From: Bradyrhizobium nitroreducens
GTDB taxonomy: Bacteria > Pseudomonadota > Alphaproteobacteria > Rhizobiales > Xanthobacteraceae
NCBI RefSeq assembly: GCF_002776695.1
Contig: NZ_LFJC01000003.1
Coordinates: 645,588 to 709,587, forward strand
Length of the DNA: 64,000 nt
Direction of reading: 5' to 3'
Below are positions 26,287-34,693 of this stretch, piece after piece. Made by a program: the position numbers and the translations under genes. Positions within the stretch are counted from its first letter, which is position 1; each line of letters opens with the position of its first letter. The notes beneath the pieces are model-generated. The model saw nothing but the letters and a program-made list of their open reading frames with translations, was not told the origin of the DNA and did not search any database.

Positions 26287-29200
26287 TTGAATTACGCTGG
26301 CCAGTTTGACGGCGCGATTTCCTTGGACGGCCTGGGTTCCCGCTCGCCCGCCGGCGCCCATGTCGATTCCTTTACGGCGAAAGCCCATGGTCACGTGCCT
26401 GAGGGCGCGTTCGTCGTTCCCGACCCCAACCTGATCTTCAACGGCGAATTCAAGCGCACCGGTCTCGATCTCGTGCTGTCCCACGAGGGGCACGAGTTCG
26501 TCGTTCACGATTATTTCCGGGGCGACAAGCGTGCGGCGCTCGCCTCGCCCGACGGCGCCCACCTCACCGGCGACATCGTCAACGCGCTCACGGGCCATGT
26601 CCAGGTTGCGCAAGCCGCGCCGGGCGCTGCCGCGGCCCAGGTCATCGGCCACGTCACCAAGCTCGTGGGCAGCGCGACCGCCGTCCGCAATGGCGTCTCG
26701 GTCATCCTGAACAACGGCGACAACGTCGAGAAGGGCGACGTGGTCTCGACCGGCGCGGATTCGACCCTCGGCATCACCTTCATCGACGGCACGGTGTTCG
26801 GCCTGTCCTCCAACGCGCGGATGGTGCTGAACGAGATGGTCTACGACCCCAACGGGTCGAGCAATTCCTCGCTGCTGAGCCTTGTCGCCGGCACCATCAC
26901 CTTCGTCGCCGGCGAGACCGCCAAGCACGGCGACATGAAGATCGACACGCCGGTCGCCACCATGGGTATCCGCGGCACCGCGGTGCTCACCCAGATCAAT
27001 TTCGTGGTTCCCCCCGGCGGCGGCGATCCGCAGCCGCAGGCGAGCTTCCAGGTGCTGGTCGAGCCGAACGGCACGACGGGCTCCTACATCCTGTTCGACA
27101 AGATCACGCTGCTGCCGATCGCGACGGTCAACCAGGCCGGCCAGATGATCCAGATCAGCGGCGGCAACGTCTCGATCTCCAATGCGCTGATGTCGCCGGA
27201 CATCCAGAAGCTGATCAGCGACGTGTTCACGCTGAAGTTCACCGACAACAACACCAACACCAAGCTGACGACGAACTTCACCGACACGCTCACGCCGATG
27301 AGCCAGGACCTGGTGTTCAAGTCGGGTTCCGGCGCCGTCGTGACCGCGACCTTCGTCAACCTCAATCCGCAGGGATCGGAGCTGCCCGGCGCTTCCACGC
27401 CGGGTGTCACGCGTATCCCCGGCCAGCCGATTGCGCAGAGCTTCGACGCCAGCGGCAATGTGAAGTCGGCGTTCGCGTTGACGGAGCGTGCCGACACGAC
27501 CGGCGACACGCATAGCGACACGATTTCCGGCCTGATCAGATTCGTCGATCAGAACCTCGGCGACCGGCCGACGGTCAGCATCAGCCTCGCTGAGGCGCCA
27601 AACTACGTCTACAAGGATGCCGGTCAGCACGACGTCACCGGCTCGCTCTCCGCGCTGCAGAAGCAGGATATCGCGGCGACGCTGATCCAGATCAGCGTCG
27701 TCCCCGACGCCGGCAACGACAACAACGGCTCGGCGGTCTGGACCTACACCATCCCGGACAAGGTCTTCGACTTCCTCGCGGCCGGCGAAACCCTGACGCT
27801 GACCTACATGGTCCGGGTCGACACCAATTTCGCCGTCAACCCCGAGAGCAAGTTCATCCCGATCACGATCACGGTCACGGGGACGAACGACAAGCCCACG
27901 GTGGCGACGTCGGGTGGCACGGTCATCGAGAAGGTCGGCACCGGCAACGAGGCTCTCGACACCATCACCGGCACGGTCACCTTCACCGACGTCGATCTGA
28001 CCGACCGGCCGATCGTGAGCGCGGCGCTCTCGTCCACCCATCCGTTCAAATATCTCGACGCGCAAGGTCACGACATCACCTCGACGCTGACGCCGCAGCA
28101 GCTGGCGGCGATCGCCGCGGTCGAGGTGCCGCTGACGGTGGTGCAGGGCGCGGGGAACGGCAACAACGGTTCGGCCACCTGGGCCTACAGTGTTCCCGAT
28201 CATCTGTTCGATTTCCTCGCCGAAGGAGAGACGCTGACCCTGAACTATGTGGTGCAGGTCGATGACGGGCACGGCGGTGTCGTCAGCACGCCGATCACCG
28301 TGTCCATCAACGGCGCGGACGTCAATGTCGAGGGCACCAACGATGTGCCGACGATCGTCGGAGAAGACACCAATCCGGCCGGTGCGGTGACCGAAGATGA
28401 TTCGACCACGCTGGCTGCCAACGGCACCATTGCCTTCAACGACCCCGATCTCACCGATACGCACACCGCGAGCTACGTGCTGAAGTCGACGGTTTCGAGC
28501 GCGCATCTGCCCGGCTTCAGCGACGGCACGTCGCATATCGGCACGTTCGCGCTCGATCCGGTGGTCGAAAGTCCGGGTGCCAGCTCCCGCGGCTCGGTGG
28601 GCTGGACCTTCACGCTCGACGACAACAATCCGGTGCTGCAGTCGCTGGCCGAAGGCCAGACCATCACGCAGGTCTACACCGTGACGGTCGACGACCATCA
28701 CGGTGGAACCGTCACCCAGGACGTCACGGTGGTCATCACCGGCAAGAACGACGCGCCGACCGTGACCAGCAGCACCGCGGCGGCAACGGGCAAGGTGATC
28801 GAGGATGCCGGCCTGACGCTGTCGATCGACGGCGTGCTGGCGATTCAGGATCTCGACCTGATCGACACCCATACCGCGCATGCGGTGTTCAAGTCGTCGT
28901 CCTCGGACGCGCATCTGCCCGGCTTTGTCGAGGGTGCCACGAATATCGGCACCTTCACGATCGATTCGTCGGTGCTCGAATTCAATACGGACACCAACAA
29001 CGGCGCGACGCTGGGCTGGCACTTCACGCTCGACAACGGCAATGCGATGCTGCAGTCGTTGGCGGAAGGTCAGACCATCACCCAGGTCTATACCGTCACC
29101 TTCACCGACAATCACAACGCGACGGTCACGCAGGACGTCACCGTCACGATCACCGGCGTCAACGACGGGCCGACGATCACCAGCGGCGCCGCGGCGGCGA

Positions 29201-32181
29201 CGGGTCATGTCGCCGAGGACGCAGGCCTGACGCTGTCGATCGACGGGACGCTGGCGATCCAGGACCTTGACCTGATCGACACCCACACGGCGGAAGCGGT
29301 GTTCAAGTCGTCGTCCATCAGCTCGGCCCTGCCGGGCTTCGATGCCGACAGCACGAATCTCGGCACCTTCACGATCGATCCGTCGGTGCTCGAATCCGTC
29401 ACCGACACCGACAATGGCGCGACGCTGCAGTGGCACTTCACGCTCGACAACAGCAACGCGATGCTGCAGTCGCTGGCGGAAGGGCAGACCATCACCCAGG
29501 TTTACACCGTCACGTTCGACGATCATCATGGCGGCACCGTCAGCAAGGACGTCACCGTGACGATCACGGGCGTCAATGACGCGCCGACCATCACGAGCGA
29601 TATCGACGCCGCAAAGGGCGCGATCACGGAGGATGCCAGCGCCTCGCTCACGGCCGAAGGCACGCTTGCGATTCAGGATTTGGACCTGACCGACACTCAC
29701 ACTGCGGCATGGTCGTTCAAATCCTCGTCCACCAGCTCGGACCTGCCGGGCTTCGGAGCGAGTTCGCATATCGGCACGTTCTCGATCGATGCGGTGTCGG
29801 AATCCGCGACGGACACCGACAATGGCGCCACGCTCGGCTGGCACTTCACCCTCGACAACAGCGATCCCGTGCTGCAGTCGCTGGCGGAAGGCCAGACCAT
29901 CACGCAAGTCTACACCGTCACGTTTGACGACCAGCACGGCGGCAAGGTCAGCAAGGACGTCACCGTCACCATCACCGGCACCAACGACGCGCCGGCCGTC
30001 TCCTATGCCACGTCGGACGACATGGGCTTCGACGGCCACACCATCGCGGTCGGCGCCGCGCCGACGGTCGCCACCGATGACGTGACGCTGGATGGCCGGG
30101 TGAACTGGAACGGGGGCGCCGAGGCTGGTCACGGCCAGATCCTGTTCTACAACGGCAATACCTCGACGACGGGCTTCGGCCTGCTCGGCACGGTCAATGC
30201 CAACGGTGCGATGGAGCTGCAGATCCTCGCGGGCGGCGTCCAGATCGCCGATACCGGCGTGGCAATCGCCGCGTCGCAGTGGCACAACATCGCGCTGACC
30301 CGCGAGAACGGCACCTTTAAGCTCTATCTCGACGGCCATCTCGCATATTCGCAGGCATGGTCGGTCAACCCGATCGACGGCAGTGTGTCGAACCCGTCGC
30401 ACTCCTACATGATGATAGGCGCCGCGAGCGCGCCGGGCTCGGCGGGCTTTGGCGCGGAAGGCTTTTATGGCTCGATCGCAGACGTCAGCGTCTGGACCGA
30501 CGCGCTCACGCAAACGCAGATCCAGTCGATCGATTTCACCGCACTCACCGGCCACGAGACGAATCTGGCCGCGTATTACCAGCTCGGCGGCAGCGGCAAC
30601 ACCGTCGTCAATTCGGTCAACCCCGCCCAAAGCCTCGACATCGACCTTGCCGACCTCAAGGAGACCAATGAGGGGCTGGCCAAGTCCGGTACGCTGATCG
30701 TGTCCGACGTCGACGCCACCGATCACGTCAGCGTGGCGGTCAGCGAGGTGCAGGTTACCCTCGACGGCGTGACGCAGACCGGCAGCGTCGGAGGGCTGTC
30801 GCATGAAGCCCTGTTGAACTATCTCTCCGTCCCGTCCGGCGACATCCTCGACGGCACGGCGACTCACGCCCAGTTCACTTGGCAGTTCAATTCGGGCGGC
30901 CAAGCCTTCGACTTCCTCGCCGCCGGCCAGACGCTGTCGCTGCAATACACCATCGTCCCGCATGACGGATATGGTGCCGGCACGGCGGCAGTCGTCACCA
31001 TCACCGTCGACGGCACGAACGACGCGCCGACGCTCGATAATGCCACGCTGGACTCGGTCGCAAGCAATGAGGCCGATCCGAGCGGAAGCACCATCAGCGC
31101 GCTCTTCGCGGACAAGTTCCACGATGCCGACGCCGGTGCAAGCCTGAAGGCGATCGCCGTGACATCGGATGCGGCCAGCGCTGCGCAGGGCGTCTGGCAG
31201 TATGAGGTCGCCGGCAGCAATCAATGGATCGACATCGGCCCGGTCAGCGACACGGCCGCTCTGGTGCTGAGCTCTGATACGCTGATCCGCTTCGTGCCGG
31301 CCAATGGCTTCACCGGTACGCCGGACCCGTTGGGCGTCCACGCCCTCGACGACACCTATGCCGGCGCGATCACCAACGCTTCGTCGGCGGCGACGATCGA
31401 CATCACCGCCACCGGCACCGGCGGCACCACGCCGGTCTCGCACGACGTCACCACCATCGGCACGAGCGTGACAGCGCCCGCCGGTGGTCCGGTCATCAAC
31501 ACCGACAGCTTCTACGTCGAGCATATCATCGAGAACAGCAGCGACATCATCCACGATCTCGTGGTCGTTGACACCGATGCCGGCGCCGCGACCGACGATT
31601 TCACCGTTGCGGTCTCGACGGCGCATCCGACGCTCAGCAGCGTCGATTTCTATCCTGCCACCGGTTCGCTCGACAACATCAACACGGGCTTCGAGACCGG
31701 CATTTCCTATCATCCGACCGGTGCCAGCTCAGATCCGGAAGCCTCGCCGCCGGATCAGGACCAGATCACGCTGACGGTGACTGACGAGACCACCGGCCTG
31801 TTCGACACCGTCAACTTCATCTTCGTGGAGGCCGGCAGCGGCCAGGGCATCACCCTTGAAGGCGCTGCCGGCAAGGACGTCATTTTCGCGACGGAGTCGA
31901 GTGACACGCTGATCGGCGGCGGCGCCAAGGATCAGTTCGTGTTCGCGCCGGCGTCCTCGCAGGATGCCGTCCAGCACACCGTGAAGGATTTCGAGCTCGG
32001 CCTCGACAAGATCGACCTACGGCAATTCAGCGGCATCAGCTCCTTGAGCGACCTGGCACTGACCGAGCAGGATGGTGGTACGCTGCTCACGCTGGACAAC
32101 CATGAGACCATCCTGCTCAAGAACGTCGCCGTCGCGAATCTCCACGCCAGCGATTTCATCTTCGGCACTCACATCACTTAG
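26287..32181 (+). CDS. Giant FecR-VCBS-LamG surface protein with type I secretion C-terminus (adhesin-like)
   Basis: 1964 aa. The frame can only start at TTG 26287 or later, since TAG lies at 26239-26241 and no ATG/GTG intervenes; no clear ribosome binding site is seen. Order of parts: N-terminal leader about 1-118; FecR-like domain about 119-235 (KLVGSATAVRNGVSVILNNG, then GADSTLGITFIDGTVFGLSS, GIRGTAVL); VCBS/Ig-like repeats about 398-690; four closely similar VCBS repeats about 691-1237; LamG-like domain about 1239-1442 (SQWHNIALTRENGTFKLYLD, YGSIADVSVWTDAL); further VCBS-like modules; C-terminus from about 1847 with degenerate RTX glycine-aspartate repeats (SDTLIGGGAKDQFVF) and DFELGLDKIDLRQF, typical of type I secretion substrates. 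No Sec signal peptide. Probably secreted and cell-surface associated. A CHASE2 cyclase follows. Confidence 0.85.
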   Translation: MNYAGQFDGAISLDGLGSRSPAGAHVDSFTAKAHGHVPEGAFVVPDPNLIFNGEFKRTGLDLVLSHEGHEFVVHDYFRGDKRAALASPDGAHLTGDIVNALTGHVQVAQAAPGAAAAQVIGHVTKLVGSATAVRNGVSVILNNGDNVEKGDVVSTGADSTLGITFIDGTVFGLSSNARMVLNEMVYDPNGSSNSSLLSLVAGTITFVAGETAKHGDMKIDTPVATMGIRGTAVLTQINFVVPPGGGDPQPQASFQVLVEPNGTTGSYILFDKITLLPIATVNQAGQMIQISGGNVSISNALMSPDIQKLISDVFTLKFTDNNTNTKLTTNFTDTLTPMSQDLVFKSGSGAVVTATFVNLNPQGSELPGASTPGVTRIPGQPIAQSFDASGNVKSAFALTERADTTGDTHSDTISGLIRFVDQNLGDRPTVSISLAEAPNYVYKDAGQHDVTGSLSALQKQDIAATLIQISVVPDAGNDNNGSAVWTYTIPDKVFDFLAAGETLTLTYMVRVDTNFAVNPESKFIPITITVTGTNDKPTVATSGGTVIEKVGTGNEALDTITGTVTFTDVDLTDRPIVSAALSSTHPFKYLDAQGHDITSTLTPQQLAAIAAVEVPLTVVQGAGNGNNGSATWAYSVPDHLFDFLAEGETLTLNYVVQVDDGHGGVVSTPITVSINGADVNVEGTNDVPTIVGEDTNPAGAVTEDDSTTLAANGTIAFNDPDLTDTHTASYVLKSTVSSAHLPGFSDGTSHIGTFALDPVVESPGASSRGSVGWTFTLDDNNPVLQSLAEGQTITQVYTVTVDDHHGGTVTQDVTVVITGKNDAPTVTSSTAAATGKVIEDAGLTLSIDGVLAIQDLDLIDTHTAHAVFKSSSSDAHLPGFVEGATNIGTFTIDSSVLEFNTDTNNGATLGWHFTLDNGNAMLQSLAEGQTITQVYTVTFTDNHNATVTQDVTVTITGVNDGPTITSGAAAATGHVAEDAGLTLSIDGTLAIQDLDLIDTHTAEAVFKSSSISSALPGFDADSTNLGTFTIDPSVLESVTDTDNGATLQWHFTLDNSNAMLQSLAEGQTITQVYTVTFDDHHGGTVSKDVTVTITGVNDAPTITSDIDAAKGAITEDASASLTAEGTLAIQDLDLTDTHTAAWSFKSSSTSSDLPGFGASSHIGTFSIDAVSESATDTDNGATLGWHFTLDNSDPVLQSLAEGQTITQVYTVTFDDQHGGKVSKDVTVTITGTNDAPAVSYATSDDMGFDGHTIAVGAAPTVATDDVTLDGRVNWNGGAEAGHGQILFYNGNTSTTGFGLLGTVNANGAMELQILAGGVQIADTGVAIAASQWHNIALTRENGTFKLYLDGHLAYSQAWSVNPIDGSVSNPSHSYMMIGAASAPGSAGFGAEGFYGSIADVSVWTDALTQTQIQSIDFTALTGHETNLAAYYQLGGSGNTVVNSVNPAQSLDIDLADLKETNEGLAKSGTLIVSDVDATDHVSVAVSEVQVTLDGVTQTGSVGGLSHEALLNYLSVPSGDILDGTATHAQFTWQFNSGGQAFDFLAAGQTLSLQYTIVPHDGYGAGTAAVVTITVDGTNDAPTLDNATLDSVASNEADPSGSTISALFADKFHDADAGASLKAIAVTSDAASAAQGVWQYEVAGSNQWIDIGPVSDTAALVLSSDTLIRFVPANGFTGTPDPLGVHALDDTYAGAITNASSAATIDITATGTGGTTPVSHDVTTIGTSVTAPAGGPVINTDSFYVEHIIENSSDIIHDLVVVDTDAGAATDDFTVAVSTAHPTLSSVDFYPATGSLDNINTGFETGISYHPTGASSDPEASPPDQDQITLTVTDETTGLFDTVNFIFVEAGSGQGITLEGAAGKDVIFATESSDTLIGGGAKDQFVFAPASSQDAVQHTVKDFELGLDKIDLRQFSGISSLSDLALTEQDGGTLLTLDNHETILLKNVAVANLHASDFIFGTHIT
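28357..29997 (+). repeat. Four tandem ~410-bp VCBS coding repeats
   Basis: Units end at NDAP/NDGP positions near 28760, 29175, 29590 and 29997, each about 137 codons. Each contains QSLAEGQTITQVYTVT, LPGF and DLDLIDTHTA-type blocks (DPDLTDTHTA in the first). Nucleotide identity is high over blocks such as GGCCAGACCATCACGCAGGT, so copy number could vary by recombination. Confidence 0.8.
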
Positions 32182-32247
32182 CGGTGCGAGGCGCGGCTCG
32201 ACCGCGGCAAAAAATCCATCAGCCTCAGCTGTCAGGCATAGAAAATC

Positions 32248-32275
32248 GCGCGCCGACGCTCCATGATCGGCGCGC
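32248..32275. terminator. Perfect 9-bp hairpin between surface protein and cyclase genes (attenuator-like)
   Basis: GCGCGCCGA and TCGGCGCGC flank a 10-nt loop. There is no T-run, so it is not a classical terminator; it may protect the upstream mRNA or reduce read-through into the cyclase gene 34 bp downstream. Confidence 0.35.
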
Positions 32276-32308
32276 CCGGCCCGGTCCGGGGCAGGAAGTC
32301 CGATCGAA

Positions 32309-34540
32309 ATGAAACGTCTCAAGATCCTGCGGCGGTGGTTTGCGAAGAAGTTCGGCTTCGCGCGGCTGATGTGCCTTGCGCTGCTGGTTGTGTTCGCCGG
32401 CGCGCGCCTGTGGGATCCGCTGCCGATCCAGGAATTGCGGCTGCGCACCTTCGACATGTTCCAGCTGATCGATCCGCGCCAAAAGGCGGCGCGGCCGGTC
32501 GTGATCGTCGATATCGACGACAAGAGCCTCGCCAAGCTCGGCCAGTGGCCGTGGCCGCGGACGCGGATCGCGGATTTGATCCTGAACCTCACCAGCAACG
32601 GCGCGGTCGCGATCGGTTTCGACGTGGTGTTCTCCGAAGCCGACCGGCTCAACCCGGATCAGGTCGCGAACCAGATGCGATATCTGGACGACGCCACCCG
32701 GGCCAAGCTGCGCGAGCTGCCGAGCAACGACCAGGTCCTCTCCGACGCGATCAAGCGCTCGCGCGTCGTGCTGGGCGAGACCGGCCAGCGGGCGATCTCC
32801 TCCGAGATCGACAAGTCGCTGCCCTTCACCGGCGTCGCCACCGTCGGGGAGGAGAGCGCCGAGCGCTTCCTGTTCGAATTCCCCGGCCTGCTGCGCAACG
32901 TCCCCGTCATCGAGAAGGTCGCGGCGGGCCGCGGACTGTTCACGATCAGGCCCGAGCGCGACGGCCTGATCCGCCGCGTGCCGATGATCATGCGCGCCCA
33001 GGGCAACATCATGCCCTCGCTCAGCCTCGAGATCCTGCGCGTCGTCACGGGCACGCCGACGCTGCTGGTGCGGACCGACAAGACCGGCGTGCGCGCCGTG
33101 CGGCTCAAGGGCGTGGAGATTCCGACCGACAAGAACGGGCAGCTCTGGGTGCATTATGCCCGCCAGGATCCTTCGATCTACGTCTCCGCCGCCGACGTGC
33201 TCGACAACACCGTGCCGCCCGCCAGGATCGCCGGCAAGCTCGTGCTGGTCGGCACCTCTGCGGTCGGCCTGAACGACATCAAGACCACGCCGGTCTCCCG
33301 GGCCATGCCGGGGGTCGAGGTCCATGCCCAGGTGCTGGAGAGCGTCTTGAGCGGCGCGGTGATCTCGCAGCCGAATTACGCGCTCGGCGTCGAGCTGCTC
33401 GCCGCGCTCATCATCGGCCTGCTCGTCATCATCTTCACGCCGAATCTCGGGCCGGTGCGACTGGTGCTGGCGGGGGCGTCGTTCGCCGCCATCCTGGTCG
33501 GCGTGTCCTGGTTCTTCTACGCCCAGTACCGCTTCCTCATCGACTTCACCTATCCGCTGCTCTCGACCACCGCGGTCTATCTGACGCTGATCTTCGCGAG
33601 CTTCGTGCGCGAGCAGCGCCAGCGCAAGGAGATCCGCGGCATCTTCGCGCAATACATGTCGCCTGTGCTGGTCGAGCAGATGGCGCAATCACCGGACAAG
33701 GTCGTGCTCGGCGGTGAGGAGCGCGAGATGACCATCATGTTCTCCGACGTGCGCGGCTTCACCACGATCTCGGAGAGCTACAAGCACGATCCGCAAGGCC
33801 TGATCGAGCTGATGAACCGCTTCCTGACGCCGCTCACCGACGTGATCATCGAAGAAAAGGGCTACGTCGACAAATATATGGGCGACGCGATCATGGCGTT
33901 CTGGAACGCGCCGCTCGACGATACCGAGCATGAGGTCAACGCCTGCGAGGCTGCGATCCAGATGCTGGAGCGGATCGACGTGGTCAACAGGGAGCGTGAG
34001 CAGGAGGCCGCCGACGGCGGCCACGTCTACATCCCGCTCAATGTCGGCATAGGCCTCAACACCGGCATCGGCGTTGTCGGCAACATGGGCTCCGACCTCA
34101 AGAAGAACTATTCGGTGCTCGGCGACAGCGTGAACCTCGCATCGCGCCTGGAAGGGCAGACCAAGGAATACGGCTTCCCGATCATCGTGGGATCCAGGAC
34201 CGCGCTTGCCGCCAAGGAAAAGTTCGCGATCCTCGAGCTCGACTTCATCATGGTCAAGGGCAAGAGCGAGCCGGAGGTGATCTACGCCATCGCCGGCCGC
34301 GAGGAGGTGATGCATTCCGGCGCCTTCCAGCGCCTGCGCAACATCACCATCGAGATGCTCGGCTGCTACCGCGGCCGCGACTGGCAGGGCGCGCTGGATG
34401 CGATCGAACGCGGCCGCAAAAGCGAGGACGCCGACACGCTGGAGAAGCTGTTCAGGCTCTACGAGGCGCGCATCAAGGATTTCCAGGTCAATCCGCCGCC
34501 GGAGAACTGGACCGGAGCGTACGCGCTGCTGACGAAGTAG
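32309..34540 (+). CDS. CHASE2-domain class III adenylate/guanylate cyclase
   Basis: 743 aa. A transmembrane helix (about 17-35) leads into an extracytoplasmic CHASE2 sensor (about 40-335; VVIVDIDDKSLAKLGQWPWP with IGFDVVFSEADRLNP), three further helices (about 350-430), and a cytoplasmic class III cyclase domain (about 455-640). Catalytic landmarks: MFSDVRGFT (first metal Asp, about 477), KYMGDAIMAFW (base-selecting Lys and second metal Asp, about 521), and YSVLGDSVNLASRLE with the transition-state Asn and Arg (about 601-612). All key residues look intact, favouring adenylate cyclase. CHASE2 cyclases often adjoin FecR-domain proteins, and here the FecR-domain giant gene ends 127 bp upstream. 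It would turn an outside signal into cAMP. Confidence 0.92.
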   Translation: MKRLKILRRWFAKKFGFARLMCLALLVVFAGARLWDPLPIQELRLRTFDMFQLIDPRQKAARPVVIVDIDDKSLAKLGQWPWPRTRIADLILNLTSNGAVAIGFDVVFSEADRLNPDQVANQMRYLDDATRAKLRELPSNDQVLSDAIKRSRVVLGETGQRAISSEIDKSLPFTGVATVGEESAERFLFEFPGLLRNVPVIEKVAAGRGLFTIRPERDGLIRRVPMIMRAQGNIMPSLSLEILRVVTGTPTLLVRTDKTGVRAVRLKGVEIPTDKNGQLWVHYARQDPSIYVSAADVLDNTVPPARIAGKLVLVGTSAVGLNDIKTTPVSRAMPGVEVHAQVLESVLSGAVISQPNYALGVELLAALIIGLLVIIFTPNLGPVRLVLAGASFAAILVGVSWFFYAQYRFLIDFTYPLLSTTAVYLTLIFASFVREQRQRKEIRGIFAQYMSPVLVEQMAQSPDKVVLGGEEREMTIMFSDVRGFTTISESYKHDPQGLIELMNRFLTPLTDVIIEEKGYVDKYMGDAIMAFWNAPLDDTEHEVNACEAAIQMLERIDVVNREREQEAADGGHVYIPLNVGIGLNTGIGVVGNMGSDLKKNYSVLGDSVNLASRLEGQTKEYGFPIIVGSRTALAAKEKFAILELDFIMVKGKSEPEVIYAIAGREEVMHSGAFQRLRNITIEMLGCYRGRDWQGALDAIERGRKSEDADTLEKLFRLYEARIKDFQVNPPPENWTGAYALLTK

Positions 34541-34547
34541 GCGGTCT

Positions 34548-34664
34548 GTAGGGTGGATTAGGCTTGCAAATGCGCGAAGCGCATCTGCAAGCCGTAACCC
34601 ACCAACTTTGGTTTCCACAGCGACAAACCAGTGGTGGGTTACGCCTTCGGCTAACCCACCCTAC
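34548..34664. repeat. Palindromic intergenic repeat (GTAGGGTGG type)
   Basis: Outer arms GTAGGGTGGATTAG and CTAACCCACCCTAC bracket inner pairs GGCTTGCA.../TGCAAGCC and GGTGGGTTACG/CGTAACCCACC. It lies between the convergent cyclase and binding-protein genes. The terminal GGGTGG/CCACCC ends relate it to family B (47763, 58538). Confidence 0.7.
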
Positions 34665-34693
34665 GACAGTGGAGCTTGACGCGCAGCTTCCCC

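Noticed and set aside
26257..31713. A 1818-codon open frame on the minus strand opposite the giant surface protein
   Set aside because: Its composition (Arg/Asp/Val/Gly-rich, no domains) is what G/C-rich codon positions of the real gene produce when read on the other strand. The plus-strand frame has VCBS, LamG and secretion features.
32225..33688. A 487-codon minus-strand frame opposite the CHASE2 cyclase
   Set aside because: Charged low-complexity composition with no motifs, fully explained as the antisense of the cyclase gene.
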